A DNA stretch of 64,000 nt, from the NCBI RefSeq assembly GCF_015223065.1, contig NZ_JADFBY010000007.1, positions 1 through 64,000 on the forward strand, read 5' to 3'. A program made the translations under genes and the position numbers. Below the pieces are notes generated by a model, which searched no databases, had not been told where the DNA came from, and saw only the letters and a program-made list of their open reading frames with translations. Below are positions 8,685 to 18,551 of the stretch, in pieces. Source of the DNA: Mucilaginibacter sp. JRF. GTDB lineage: Bacteria > Bacteroidota > Bacteroidia > Sphingobacteriales > Sphingobacteriaceae. How positions within the stretch are numbered: the first letter of the stretch is position 1; each line of letters starts with the position of its first letter.

Positions 8685-10109
8685 ATGGAAAGAAGAAAAT
8701 TCATTGCCAGCACCGCTATGTTAGGTGCAGGTGTACTGGCCAGCAAACTATCGGTAGCGGGCTCATTTGCGGCCGATTACCCGGTAGTGCGTGTAGCTGC
8801 CGCTAAACGTAACTTTACAAGCAAGGCTGTTGAGGCCGCCATTAAAGAGTTTAAACAAAAGGTAAAGGATAAAGAGCTGGGCTGGCTTTTTGAGAACTGC
8901 TTTCCTAATACATTAGATACTACGGTTACCTATAAACAAAAAGACGGTCGCCCGGATACTTACGTTATAACCGGCGATATTGATGCCATGTGGCTGCGTG
9001 ACAGCAGTGCGCAGGTTTGGCCGTACTTTCACCTGATAAAAAAAGATAAGGCTTTGCGGGATCTGATTGCCGGTGTGATCAATCGCCAGGCATCAAACAT
9101 ACTGCGCGACCCTTACGCCAACGCGTTTTATGATGACGCGGCAAAGGTAGGTGAGTGGAAAACAGACCATACCGATATGAAACCCGGCCTGCACGAGCGT
9201 AAATGGGAGATAGATTCATTATGCTACCCTATCCGTTTGGCGTACCAGTACTGGAAACTTACCGGTGATACCAAGCCGTTTGATGCCACCTGGAAACAAT
9301 CTATCGAAACCATCCTGAAAACGTTTATTGAGCAGCAACGCAAAGAGGGTGACGGGCCGTACCATTTTCAGCGTACCACCCAATTCGCTACTGATACCTT
9401 GCCAATGAGTGGTTACGGTTACCCGGTTAAACCTGTTGGTTTGATATGTTCAGCTTTCAGGCCGAGTGATGATGCCACGGTTTATTCGTTCCTGATCCCG
9501 TCAAACTTCTTCGCGGTTACCAGCCTTAAACAAGCTGCTGAGATGGTGAAGACCTTGTTAAAAGATGATGCGCTTGCATCGCAATTAACGGCCCTTGCTA
9601 CCGAGGTTGACGCTGCTTTGAAAGAGCATGCCGTTATCGAGGTGCCTAAATATGGTAAGGTTTACGCCTTTGAGGTGAATGGTTACGGCAGCTATAACCT
9701 GATGGATGATGCTAACGTACCAAGCCTGCTTTCGTTACCATACCTGGGCGCATTGCCAAATACCGATCCTATTTATGTAAATACCCGTAAAATGATCCTG
9801 TCGTTGGATAATCCTTTCTTTTATAAGGGTACTGCGGCCGAGGGTATTGGCGGCCCGCACGTAGGCAAGGACATGATATGGCCAATGGCTATTATTATGC
9901 GCGCCCTTACCAGCAGCGATGATGCTGAAATTAAGGAATGTATACAGGTGTTGAAAAAAACGCATGGCGATACCGGCTTTATGCACGAAACCTTCCATAA
10001 GGATAACCCTAAAAAGTTCAGTCGTGCATGGTTTGCCTGGGCAAATACCCTGTTTGGCGAGTTATTGTGGGAAACCTATCAAACCAAGCCACAGCTGTTG
10101 CAGGCCTAA
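8685..10109 (+). CDS. GH125 family exo-alpha-1,6-mannosidase, Tat-type signal
   Basis: The 474-residue protein matches glycoside hydrolase family 125, whose characterised members release mannose from alpha-1,6-linked ends with inversion. Family hallmarks visible are ENCFPNTLDTTV, the GDIDAMWLRDSSAQVWPY block (about residues 94-110), GYGYPVKPVGLICSAFRPSDD and the C-terminal HETFHKDNP followed by FSRAWFAWANTLFGEL. The N-terminus MERRKFIASTAMLGAG has a twin-arginine-like RRKFI signal, so export in folded form is plausible. It follows the GH92 gene and precedes GH76 by 24 bases. Together they would remove side chains and cut the backbone of fungal-type alpha-mannan. Linkage preference is family knowledge, not shown here. 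Confidence 0.92.
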   Translation: MERRKFIASTAMLGAGVLASKLSVAGSFAADYPVVRVAAAKRNFTSKAVEAAIKEFKQKVKDKELGWLFENCFPNTLDTTVTYKQKDGRPDTYVITGDIDAMWLRDSSAQVWPYFHLIKKDKALRDLIAGVINRQASNILRDPYANAFYDDAAKVGEWKTDHTDMKPGLHERKWEIDSLCYPIRLAYQYWKLTGDTKPFDATWKQSIETILKTFIEQQRKEGDGPYHFQRTTQFATDTLPMSGYGYPVKPVGLICSAFRPSDDATVYSFLIPSNFFAVTSLKQAAEMVKTLLKDDALASQLTALATEVDAALKEHAVIEVPKYGKVYAFEVNGYGSYNLMDDANVPSLLSLPYLGALPNTDPIYVNTRKMILSLDNPFFYKGTAAEGIGGPHVGKDMIWPMAIIMRALTSSDDAEIKECIQVLKKTHGDTGFMHETFHKDNPKKFSRAWFAWANTLFGELLWETYQTKPQLLQA

Positions 10110-10133
10110 TTAAACACTCCTTAACATCAACCT

Positions 10134-11201
10134 ATGAAAATAAAAACAACGTTAGCTATATGCCTTTCTGCCGCTTTTGCCTTTAAGGCGGGCGCGCAAA
10201 CCAAAGCGGAGTACAAGGCACGTATTGATACATTATACAGCGGTGTGCAGCAGCATTTATATGATGCTGCCGCCGGTTTGTATTACGAGGATACCAAACC
10301 CGAATCAAAAAAGCGCCACTCGTACCTGTGGCCGCTGTGTGCCTTAGTGCAGGGTGCCGACGAGATGGACAAACTGGAACCAAAAAAGAACCGCATCGAC
10401 AGCGTATTAGCAGCCATCCAAAAGTATTATCGCCCTACAGCGCCCGCGCCGGGTTACCAGGCTATGGTGGTGCATGATGAAAAGGACTCACGCTTTTACG
10501 ATGATAACCAATGGATAGGTATTGCCGGACTGGATGCCTACAATCGTACCCATAACAAAAAGTACCTGGAGTTGGGCAAACTGATACACCGCTTTCAGCT
10601 TACCGCTTATGACGATAAGGCCGGTGGCGGTTTATATTGGAAAGAGGATGAACGCACTACCAAGAATACCTGCTCTAATGGCCCCGCAGTGTTGATCGCC
10701 CTGCAACTGTACAAGATCACCAAAGAGAAAAAGTACCTGGACACGGCGTTGCTGATCTACAACTGGACCAACAAGAACTTGCAGGCGCCATCGGGTGTGT
10801 TTTATGATAACATCAAGATACCATCATTAAATGTTGATAAGGCAACGTATACCTACAACTCGGGTACCATGTTGCAGGCCAATGTGCTGTTGTACACCAT
10901 CACTAAGGATAAAAAGTACCTTACCGAAGCCAAGCGTATTGCTGATGCTTCAAAGGCGCATTTTTACTGTAATGGCCGCTTGCCGGGTAACTACTGGTTC
11001 AACGCCGTGCTGATACGTGGCTATGTGGAACTGTACCAAGTAGAAAAAGATAAAAGCCGCCTGCAATTCATCATTGATGATGCCAACGCGATATGGAAAA
11101 CCGAGCGCGAGGGTAACCTGATAGGCAAAAAGAAAGAAAAAGCGCTTATTGACCAGGGAGCCATGATAGAGATATACGGGCGACTGGCCAGCCTGAAATA
11201 G
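10134..11201 (+). CDS. GH76 family alpha-1,6-mannanase
   Basis: The 355-residue secreted protein (signal peptide MKIKTTLAICLSAAFAFKAGAQ) belongs to GH76, endo-alpha-1,6-mannanases that cut the backbone of yeast mannan. The catalytic Asp pair typical of the family is present as Asp123-Asp124 in FYDDNQWIGIAG. Other family blocks are YWKEDERTTKNTCSNGPA, YTYNSGTMLQANVLLY and GNYWFNAVLIRGYVELY. It follows the GH125 gene by 24 bases, and a terminator lies 23 bases after its stop, so GH125-GH76 forms a two-gene unit. No SusC/SusD pair is nearby, so import of products must depend on genes elsewhere or outside the window. Confidence 0.9.
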   Translation: MKIKTTLAICLSAAFAFKAGAQTKAEYKARIDTLYSGVQQHLYDAAAGLYYEDTKPESKKRHSYLWPLCALVQGADEMDKLEPKKNRIDSVLAAIQKYYRPTAPAPGYQAMVVHDEKDSRFYDDNQWIGIAGLDAYNRTHNKKYLELGKLIHRFQLTAYDDKAGGGLYWKEDERTTKNTCSNGPAVLIALQLYKITKEKKYLDTALLIYNWTNKNLQAPSGVFYDNIKIPSLNVDKATYTYNSGTMLQANVLLYTITKDKKYLTEAKRIADASKAHFYCNGRLPGNYWFNAVLIRGYVELYQVEKDKSRLQFIIDDANAIWKTEREGNLIGKKKEKALIDQGAMIEIYGRLASLK

Positions 11202-11224
11202 CGAATTGCTTAAATTACTATATT

Positions 11225-11271
11225 AGCCATTCATCCTGCCGTTTTTTAAGGGTATGATGAATGGCTTTTTT
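11225..11271 (+). terminator. Rho-independent terminator after GH76, reaching into the apparent start of gluQ
   Basis: An 11-base perfect inverted repeat (AGCCATTCATC at 11225-11235, GATGAATGGCT at 11256-11266) is followed by a T run. The right arm contains the tandem ATG codons that would otherwise look like the start of the next gene. The true start of that gene is therefore more likely the ATG at 11272, just after the T run. Confidence 0.85.
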
Positions 11272-12150
11272 ATGGATGCACCACAGGTTTATAAACGTAC
11301 ACGTATAGCGCCCACGCCCAGCGGTTACCTGCATGTGGGCAACGCGTTATCGTTTATTATTACCGCCGGTTTGGCTAATGAAACAGGTGCCCAAACACTG
11401 TTGCGTATTGATGATATGGATCGTGACCGTGCTGATGACCTTTATGTGCAGGATGTTTTCGATACCCTCCAATTTTTAGATATCCCCTGGCAGCAGGGGC
11501 CGCGCGATTTGCAGGAGTATAAAGGGCAATGGTCGCAAATATTTAGATTGGACAGATACAATGCCGCATTAGAGCGGTTAAGGCAAAGCGGACAGATATT
11601 CGCCTGTAATTGCAGCCGGTCGCAACTGAAAGGCCATGCGGCATATCCGGGCACTTGTCGGCATAAAAATATTCCGTTGGATGCCCCCGAAGTAAGCTGG
11701 CGCTTAAAAACCGAACCGGCAAGCATCAGCGTAAAAAACCTTAACGGTTATATCACCGAAGATCTACCCGCAGAAATGACCGACTTTGTAGTACGCAAAA
11801 AAGATGGTTACCCGGCTTACCAGTTATCATCAGTAATAGATGATGTGCATTTTGGTGTCGACTTGATAGTGCGCGGGCAGGATCTGTGGGCATCAACACT
11901 GGCACAATTGTATTTATCGCGGGTGTTAGGTTTGCCTTTTGGTGGTGCCGCCTTTTACCATCACCGGTTATTGTTGGGTAGCGATGGCACCAAGCTGTCA
12001 AAATCAGCAGGCGCTACCTCCATAAAATACATGCGGGAGCAAGGGCTATCAACCGTGCAAGTATTAAACATTATCGCTAAGCAAGCCGGAGTTAACGAAG
12101 TGGTAAATGATTGGAAGCAGCTTTATGAAAAGCTTAAGGCAAAATTGTAA
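11272..12150 (+). CDS. gluQ: Glutamyl-Q tRNA(Asp) synthetase
   Basis: The 292-residue protein is a truncated class I glutamyl-tRNA-synthetase paralogue that adds glutamate to queuosine at position 34 of tRNA(Asp). It has the catalytic core only, without an anticodon-binding domain, as expected for length. Visible are RIAPTPSGYLHVGN (the HIGH-like motif, residues 21-24), the zinc-site pattern CNCSR with a later YPGTCR, VVRKKDGYPAYQLSSVIDD, the RGQDLW block and an intact GTKLSKS signature. The open frame extends to an ATG at 11254, but that codon lies in the terminator hairpin of the upstream gene. I therefore chose 11272 (ATG GAT GCA CCA). The gene is monocistronic and convergent with the TPR gene. 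Confidence 0.88.
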   Translation: MDAPQVYKRTRIAPTPSGYLHVGNALSFIITAGLANETGAQTLLRIDDMDRDRADDLYVQDVFDTLQFLDIPWQQGPRDLQEYKGQWSQIFRLDRYNAALERLRQSGQIFACNCSRSQLKGHAAYPGTCRHKNIPLDAPEVSWRLKTEPASISVKNLNGYITEDLPAEMTDFVVRKKDGYPAYQLSSVIDDVHFGVDLIVRGQDLWASTLAQLYLSRVLGLPFGGAAFYHHRLLLGSDGTKLSKSAGATSIKYMREQGLSTVQVLNIIAKQAGVNEVVNDWKQLYEKLKAKL

Positions 12151-12161
12151 ATGTCTTTGAT

Positions 12162-12764
12162 TTAACTATTACCGGCATTAAACAGTTGCTCATACTTTAT
12201 TTGGTTATTGGTATCTCCAATTTCTCTGTAAAGTTCAGCAAGTTCATTGTAGATGTATTCTGACGAAGGGGTATTTTCTTCGCTTATCTTAAATGCTTCT
12301 ATAGCTTCACTTGTGCGTCCTTCATCTCTTAAAATATATCCAAGATCTTCGGCAATAACGCTTTTGTTTACCGCATGTGTTAAACCGGATTTTAAGATGT
12401 CGATCCCGATTTGTGGGTTTTCTTTAGCGTAGTATAATTCATAATTCCCAAAGCATTCTGCCGCTACAACCGGAATTACGGAACCATCAATGTCATATAT
12501 GCTTTCAATGGTCACTTGTCCATTGGTTGATATTACTACTTGTTCTGCAAAACGTTCAGGGGTAAGTATCCCTAAAAAGCAATCTGTCGTGTTGGCTTCG
12601 GTTACAATAAAAGCTTTTACAAAATAGTAGCCTTCATCCTCGGGTATCAGATCAAAATCTGTGGGATTAATAATCCAGTTAAACTGATCGTCGTCTGAGT
12701 CATCCGTTACAGTAAAAATTTTAATATCCTTAAAGTTGAAGATGTCTTGTAATTTCATTTTCAC
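12162..12764 (-). CDS. Hypothetical TPR-containing protein
   Basis: This 200-residue cytoplasmic protein has no signal peptide. The first ~130 residues are acidic with no recognised domain (INPTDFDLIPEDEGYYFVKAF). The C-terminal third has two TPR-like helical repeats, seen in AVNKSVIAEDLGYILRDEG, TSEAIEAFKISEENTPSSEY and IYNELAELYREIGDTNNQ, which usually serve protein binding. It lies between gluQ (convergent, 11 bases apart) and a small membrane-protein gene transcribed in the same direction, 13 bases upstream of this gene's start. Function is unknown. Confidence 0.7.
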   Translation of the reverse strand: MKMKLQDIFNFKDIKIFTVTDDSDDDQFNWIINPTDFDLIPEDEGYYFVKAFIVTEANTTDCFLGILTPERFAEQVVISTNGQVTIESIYDIDGSVIPVVAAECFGNYELYYAKENPQIGIDILKSGLTHAVNKSVIAEDLGYILRDEGRTSEAIEAFKISEENTPSSEYIYNELAELYREIGDTNNQIKYEQLFNAGNS

Positions 12765-12777
12765 TGTGTTGATATAC

Positions 12778-12948
12778 TTACTGCCCGCCGGTTTTTAAAT
12801 ACATATAGATCACGCCAACGGCTACTATAACAAGCAATATCATCAGGCCGGCCATGCCGCGGCGTTTATCCTGGCGCATTACCCATATTAATAAGGCCAC
12901 CAATGGTATAACAAATATCAGCCAGAATATAAGGGAAGGGATGCTCAT
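12778..12948 (-). CDS. Small two-helix membrane protein (56 aa)
   Basis: This short gene encodes a 56-residue protein with two hydrophobic helices. The first is about residues 5-24 (SLIFWLIFVIPLVALLIW), followed by a strongly basic turn (RQDKRRG), then a second helix about residues 33-51 (GLMILLVIVAVGVIYMYL) and the end KTGGQ. The start ATG is at 12948, and tsaD lies upstream on the same strand. The positive-inside pattern places the basic loop in the cytoplasm and both ends outside. Codon use and the clean two-helix layout support a real gene. Function is unknown. Confidence 0.65.
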   Translation of the reverse strand: MSIPSLIFWLIFVIPLVALLIWVMRQDKRRGMAGLMILLVIVAVGVIYMYLKTGGQ

Positions 12949-13028
12949 AAATTATCGATTAATGCCGGATGTGCCGGTGCACAAAGTTAAATATTAGTTG
13001 CCAAATAGGTTCAGCGGAATGTCAGTAC

Positions 13029-14030
13029 TTAGAACGGCATACGTGCCAGCGGAGCCACATCCTGCCCAATAAATTCGCCTTTCAGGTATTTGTGGTAACC
13101 GGCAATGGCTATCATGGCGGCATTGTCTGTACAATATTCCATTTTTGGGATAAAGGTACGCCAGCCCAGTTTTTCGCCTAATTGCAGCAAGCCCTGGCGT
13201 AAACCGGTATTGGCCGATACACCACCCGCCAAAGCAATATCGGTAATGCCGTATTGGTCGGCAGCCTTGCGCAGTTTGTTCAACAAAATTGTAGCAATTC
13301 GTTTCTCAACCGATGCGCATATATCGTTAATGTTCTCCTCAATAAAATTGGGATTGGCAGCAACATTATCCCTGATAAAGTACAGGATAGAGGTCTTTAA
13401 TCCGCTAAAGCTAAAGTCAAAACCGGGTATCTGCGGCTCCGGGAATTTGTAGGCATCGGGGTTGCCGCTGCGGGCATGTTTGTCAATCAGCGGACCACCC
13501 GGGTAGGGCAGGCCCAGTATCTTGCTGGTCTTATCCATAGCTTCACCGGCCGCATCGTCAAGGGTTTGGCCTACTATTTCCATATCAAAATAATCCTTCA
13601 CCAGCACAATTTGCGTATGCCCGCCCGAAACGGTAAGACACAAAAAAGGGAAGGCCGGTTTATTATCGCCAATAAAATGGGCCAGAACATGCGCCTGCAT
13701 GTGGTTAACCTCAATAAGCGGGATGTTTTTGGCCAGCGCGAAGGCCTTAGCGAACGATACACCTACCAAAAGTGAACCCAAAAGTCCGGGGCCGCGTGTA
13801 AAAGCCACCGCATCAATATCATTTTTGTTTACTTTTGCGTTTAATAATGCCTGTTGAACAGCGGGGACAATATTTTGCTGATGTACACGCGAAGCGAGTT
13901 CGGGTACAACGCCGCCATAAGCTTCGTGTATGGTTTGATTGGCAATAATATTGCTTAGGATGTTACCGTCGGCGCATACTGCTGCCGAGGTTTCGTCGCA
14001 CGATGATTCAATGGCTAAAATTACAGGCAC
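13029..14030 (-). CDS. tsaD: tRNA N6-adenosine threonylcarbamoyltransferase
   Basis: The 333-residue protein is TsaD (Kae1/Qri7 family), which with TsaB and TsaE transfers threonylcarbamoyl from TC-AMP to A37 of ANN-decoding tRNAs. Family hallmarks are the N-terminal ILAIESSCDETSAAV, the metal-binding HMQAHVLAH with His110 and His114, the nucleotide-binding LTVSGGHTQIV, the PYPGGPLID loop, FDFSFSGLKTS and the C-terminal LAGGVSANTGLR and CTDNAAMIA. Length is normal. It is divergent from tamB, the start codons lying 60 bases apart, so both promoters share this short interval. Confidence 0.96.
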   Translation of the reverse strand: MPVILAIESSCDETSAAVCADGNILSNIIANQTIHEAYGGVVPELASRVHQQNIVPAVQQALLNAKVNKNDIDAVAFTRGPGLLGSLLVGVSFAKAFALAKNIPLIEVNHMQAHVLAHFIGDNKPAFPFLCLTVSGGHTQIVLVKDYFDMEIVGQTLDDAAGEAMDKTSKILGLPYPGGPLIDKHARSGNPDAYKFPEPQIPGFDFSFSGLKTSILYFIRDNVAANPNFIEENINDICASVEKRIATILLNKLRKAADQYGITDIALAGGVSANTGLRQGLLQLGEKLGWRTFIPKMEYCTDNAAMIAIAGYHKYLKGEFIGQDVAPLARMPF

Positions 14031-14090
14031 AATTATCTTTTAAAACGCAAAGTTATTAAAAAAGTACTCAAAATAACGCTAAGCATAGTA

Positions 14091-17000
14091 TTGCTCATTG
14101 TATTGATGATTAGCATACTAATGTTGGCTTTTCAGTACAAACCTGTGCAAACCTGGGCGGCCAAAAAAGCTACGGCCTATCTTTCCGAAGAATTAAAAAC
14201 AAAAATTGATATAAAAAGCCTTTATATTAAACCGTTCTCATCGGTAGTGCTTGAAGGATTATACGTGCTCGATAAGCAAAAAGATACCCTGCTGAGCACA
14301 CCAAAGCTCACGGTTGATATTAACGGCTTTTCGGTATTCAGTAGTATAAAGAAACGTTACATCGATTTTTCGTCGGTACAGTTGGATAACGGTTCGTTCT
14401 ACCTTAAAAAGCAGCGCGACAGTACAACCAACCTGCAATTTATTCTCGACTATTTCAGCTCGGGCGATACCACTAAATCAAGCAAACCGTGGACGTTGAA
14501 TTTCCAGCGCATCGGTATCAATAACCTGCGTTTCAGGTACAAAAATCAGCTGCGCGATACATTGGTAAAGGGCGTTAATTTTGATGATGTTGATGTACAA
14601 GGGTTCAGTACCGTGGTGCGCAACCTCGATTTAAAGAACCACCTGTTCAAGGCATCAGTATACAAGCTTACTTTTAAGGAGAAAAGCGGTTTCTACCTCA
14701 AAAACCTAACGGCGCAAACCACGGTTGATACCAACCAGATAATGCTGCAACAGCTTACGCTGCAAACGCCTAATTCATCGCTGCGCGATCATTTTAAAAT
14801 GAGCTTTAACTCCTTTGATGATTTTAGCGATTTTGAGCGTACCGTACGCATGGATGCCGATTTTAAGAACGCGCACCTGTCATCAAAGGATGTGGCTTAT
14901 TTTACCAGCAGCTTGGCCAAAACGCAATTTGAGCTGGGTATAAACGGGCGTATCAGGGGTAAGGTTGATAACTTGCGGGCATCAAACCTGCTGATCACCG
15001 CCGGGCAGAGCACGTACATAAAAGGCAATTTCAGGATGAAGGGTTTACCCGATTGGGAGAACACCTTTATGGATATGGATATTGAGCAGATAGCCACCAA
15101 CAAAAAGGATCTTGACTTTTTAGTGAAGCGCTTTACCGGCAGCAATAAGCAAATGATACCGGCTATTGTGAACAAGTTTGGCAACGTAAACTTTAGCGGC
15201 AATTTTAGCGGTTTGCAAAATGATTTTGTAGCCTACGGAACTTTCAAAACCAAACTTGGCCGTTTTGATACGGATATAAACCTTAAGATAGGCAAGAACG
15301 GCATACCATCATACAGCGGTAAACTAACCACTAACCAATTCGCGCTGGGTACGCTGATAGATGATAATACCATTGGCCGTACCTCGTTCACGGCGCAGGT
15401 AAAGGGTAGCGGTGATGATTTAAAGAACCTGAACATTGCAGCCAATGCCAAGCTAAAAAGCTTTCAGTTTAAGGGTTATACCTATAACAACGTAGTGGTT
15501 GATGGTACCTTTAAGCGCAAGTTTATTGATGGTTTGGTGAAGATAAATGATCGTAACTTAAAGCTTTGGCTTGATGGTAGCATCGACCTGAAACCTAAAC
15601 TGCCGGTTTATGATTTTAAGGCCGGCATTGAGAATGCCCGCCTCAACAAGCTTAACCTGATGAAGGACACCATTACGGTGAGCACCACGCTTGATGCCGA
15701 TTTTTCAGGCAATAACCTGGATAACATCAGCGGCAATATCTTTCTATCTAAAACACGTTTGGTTAACCCGCGGAATAATTACCTGATTGATTCGCTTTAT
15801 TTGGCAGCAAGCGGCAGCGGCCGGCAAAGGTTGCTGGAATTTCAGTCGGATGCGGCGAATGGCAGCATTACCGGTAACTACAGCCTTTCAACCCTGCCCG
15901 ATTATTTTAAAACCATCGTTAAAAAATATATCCCATCCTTAAAAACGGATATCAAGCCATTTAAGCCGCAGGATTTTGATTTTAACTTTAAGCTGAAGGA
16001 TATTGACCCGCTGCTGGCTGTTTTTGTGCCAGGGTTAAAGATACCTGATCAGGGTACGCTGATAGGCAAATTCAATTCGGCTGATGAAACGGCAACGCTT
16101 ACGGGTTACATTAAAACCATACAGTACAACAAGATCATTCTGCACGACCTGATCATTGACGAGAACACGGCTCCGCAATACCTGAACGCCAACGTATCAT
16201 TAAGTAAGGTTGACCTTACGGATAGCTTGTATGTAAAGGATGTAAACATCACCAATTTTTTGAACCGTGATAGTTTGAACTTCAACATCAAAATGTCTGA
16301 CAAGAATGCCACCAACCAGCTCGATCTTTACGGTTTGGTAGAGTTTGGGCGCGATACCACGGCCAAGCTGAAGCTGCTACCATCAGATGTTATACTTGAC
16401 CACGAGCAATGGAAACTGGAGGAGCAGGTACGCATCAGGCTGCTGGATGGCAAAACGCAGATATCAAACTTTGAGTTGAGCAACGGCGAACAAATGGTGA
16501 CCATTGATGGCTTTATATCCGACAAAACGGATGATAAGCTGGATGTGGTTTTCAAGCAGTTCCGCATGAGTACGCTGAACCCGCTGACCAAACCATCGGG
16601 CATAGCTCTGAGCGGAGCACTTAATGGTGAAGTGATATTAAGTTCGATACTGAAAGCGCCGGGTATGGATGCCGATCTGGGTATTGATACCCTGGTGATG
16701 AACAACACGCAGGTGGGTAATGTAAAGATCATCTCCAATCTGGATAATGAGCGTAAAAAAGCCATTGTAAGACTGAACATATTAAACCGCGGCCTGGAAA
16801 CTATGGATATTGAAGGCGCCTACTCGTTATTAAAGGATGATGAGAACGCGTTGGACTTTGATATCAACATGAACCAAACCGAGGCTATTATATTTACACC
16901 GTTCATCAGCAATTTGGTGTCAGATGTAAAAGGCACTCTGTCTACCAGTATAAAGCTGACCGGCTCGTTGCAAAAGCCGCAGCTTAACGGTTTCATCACC

Positions 17001-18551
17001 CTTAATAATACCGGCATGACGGTAAACTACCTGAAAACCCCGTACACCCTGAGCGACAGGCTGGACGTGGAGAACAGCGTGGTGAAGATAGACAAAATGG
17101 TGTTGAAGGATAACCGCAAAGGGCAGGGCGTAGTAAATGGTACTGTCGACCTGAACAATATATCAAACCCAACGCTTGATATTAAGGTAGAGGCTAACAA
17201 CCTGCTGGCGCTTAACACTACTTTTAAGGATAATCATCTGTATTACGGTACGGCCTTTGGCAGTGGCGATTTTAGTTTTACGGGGCCTATTGATAACATG
17301 AAGATAGATATCAGGGCGGCCACGCAAGCGGGGACGATATTTAATATTCCGTTGAATGCTTCATCAACAGCGAGCGATTATGATTTTATCCGCTTTGTAA
17401 GCCATACCGATACTACCCAGAAAGAGGCTGAGGATATATCCAAGAAGTTTAACGGTGTTACCCTGAACTTTGACCTTACGGCAGATGAGGGTACCACGGT
17501 TAAGATAGTTACAGACTATGGTAAGCTGGAGGGCAACGGTATTACCCGTAACCTTAAACTGAACATAAACAGTTTGGGCGATTTTGAGATGTTTGGTGAC
17601 TTCCTGATATCGTCAGGTAAGTTTGAGTTTACGGCCAAAAACTTTATCAGCAAGAATTTCCAGGTTAACCAGGGCGGTACCATCCGCTGGACGGGCGACC
17701 CGGCCAACGCCGAGATAAACCTGAATGCTATTTACGAGGTGCGTACCAACATTGCGCCATTGTATACGGCGGCGGGCTTTACATCGCCAAGGGGTAACCA
17801 GCAGGTGTTGGTGCAGGCGCAGTTGCTGCTAACCAAATCGCTGTTGCTGCCAACCATTGATTTTGACTTTACCTTCCCTACCGAGCCAAGTATAAAGGAG
17901 GATGTGGCGACTTACTTGTCTGACAATACTAACCGTAGCCAGCAGGCGCTAAGCATTATCGTTCGCCGTAACTTTACGGCAGGTACCGGTGGTGGTAACC
18001 TTAACGAGCAGGTATTAAGCACCGCAGGCGACGCGGTGAGTGAGTTCGCGTTTAACCAGCTGAACAGCTTTATATCGCAATCAAACATCAAGAATATTGA
18101 TATCAACATACGTTCGTTCAACGAAGCGAGCGCTTCGATCAGGCTGTTTAGCGACAGGCTGATACTTAACGGCAGTTTGTTCACCAACACGGGCAGCAAT
18201 AACCTGTTCTATAACAATACCAACCTGTTCAATGCAAACTTTAGTAATTTAACTAAGGATTTTGAGGCACTGTACCGCATCCGTAAGGATGGTAACCTGA
18301 CCGCCCGTTACTCGTACAGGGTATTGAGTGGTACGGCCTTAAGCACTTTTAATCCGCTGGATGTGCAGTATGTAAACGGTATTGGTTTGGTTTACCAGCG
18401 CGATTTTGATAGTGTGGGCGAGTTTTTACGCAACATATTCAGGCAGGGCAGGCGCACATCGGCGCCAACCACCCCGACACCGGTAAATACCCCGGCAACC
18501 ACATTGCCAACAATAAATTACAAACTAAAGGATGATGATGAAGATCAGTGA
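14091..18551 (+). CDS. tamB: Translocation/assembly module TamB-like protein
   Basis: The 1486-residue protein has one N-terminal membrane helix. A very long beta-rich body of repeated extended strands follows (hydrophobic lipid-groove fold of the AsmA/TamB superfamily). It ends in a typical TamB domain (DUF490), visible in [40 protein letters not shown] and the final [12 protein letters not shown]. TamB-type proteins bridge inner and outer membranes and are linked to phospholipid transport and outer-membrane protein insertion. The start is uncertain. The frame is open upstream to 14019 but offers no ATG before this TTG except non-standard codons, while the bases upstream encode a basic stretch (KRKVIKKVLKITLS) that would normally precede the helix. 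The gene overlaps the end of ribBA by 7 bases, tail to tail. Confidence 0.88.
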   Translation: MLIVLMISILMLAFQYKPVQTWAAKKATAYLSEELKTKIDIKSLYIKPFSSVVLEGLYVLDKQKDTLLSTPKLTVDINGFSVFSSIKKRYIDFSSVQLDNGSFYLKKQRDSTTNLQFILDYFSSGDTTKSSKPWTLNFQRIGINNLRFRYKNQLRDTLVKGVNFDDVDVQGFSTVVRNLDLKNHLFKASVYKLTFKEKSGFYLKNLTAQTTVDTNQIMLQQLTLQTPNSSLRDHFKMSFNSFDDFSDFERTVRMDADFKNAHLSSKDVAYFTSSLAKTQFELGINGRIRGKVDNLRASNLLITAGQSTYIKGNFRMKGLPDWENTFMDMDIEQIATNKKDLDFLVKRFTGSNKQMIPAIVNKFGNVNFSGNFSGLQNDFVAYGTFKTKLGRFDTDINLKIGKNGIPSYSGKLTTNQFALGTLIDDNTIGRTSFTAQVKGSGDDLKNLNIAANAKLKSFQFKGYTYNNVVVDGTFKRKFIDGLVKINDRNLKLWLDGSIDLKPKLPVYDFKAGIENARLNKLNLMKDTITVSTTLDADFSGNNLDNISGNIFLSKTRLVNPRNNYLIDSLYLAASGSGRQRLLEFQSDAANGSITGNYSLSTLPDYFKTIVKKYIPSLKTDIKPFKPQDFDFNFKLKDIDPLLAVFVPGLKIPDQGTLIGKFNSADETATLTGYIKTIQYNKIILHDLIIDENTAPQYLNANVSLSKVDLTDSLYVKDVNITNFLNRDSLNFNIKMSDKNATNQLDLYGLVEFGRDTTAKLKLLPSDVILDHEQWKLEEQVRIRLLDGKTQISNFELSNGEQMVTIDGFISDKTDDKLDVVFKQFRMSTLNPLTKPSGIALSGALNGEVILSSILKAPGMDADLGIDTLVMNNTQVGNVKIISNLDNERKKAIVRLNILNRGLETMDIEGAYSLLKDDENALDFDINMNQTEAIIFTPFISNLVSDVKGTLSTSIKLTGSLQKPQLNGFITLNNTGMTVNYLKTPYTLSDRLDVENSVVKIDKMVLKDNRKGQGVVNGTVDLNNISNPTLDIKVEANNLLALNTTFKDNHLYYGTAFGSGDFSFTGPIDNMKIDIRAATQAGTIFNIPLNASSTASDYDFIRFVSHTDTTQKEAEDISKKFNGVTLNFDLTADEGTTVKIVTDYGKLEGNGITRNLKLNINSLGDFEMFGDFLISSGKFEFTAKNFISKNFQVNQGGTIRWTGDPANAEINLNAIYEVRTNIAPLYTAAGFTSPRGNQQVLVQAQLLLTKSLLLPTIDFDFTFPTEPSIKEDVATYLSDNTNRSQQALSIIVRRNFTAGTGGGNLNEQVLSTAGDAVSEFAFNQLNSFISQSNIKNIDINIRSFNEASASIRLFSDRLILNGSLFTNTGSNNLFYNNTNLFNANFSNLTKDFEALYRIRKDGNLTARYSYRVLSGTALSTFNPLDVQYVNGIGLVYQRDFDSVGEFLRNIFRQGRRTSAPTTPTPVNTPATTLPTINYKLKDDDEDQ

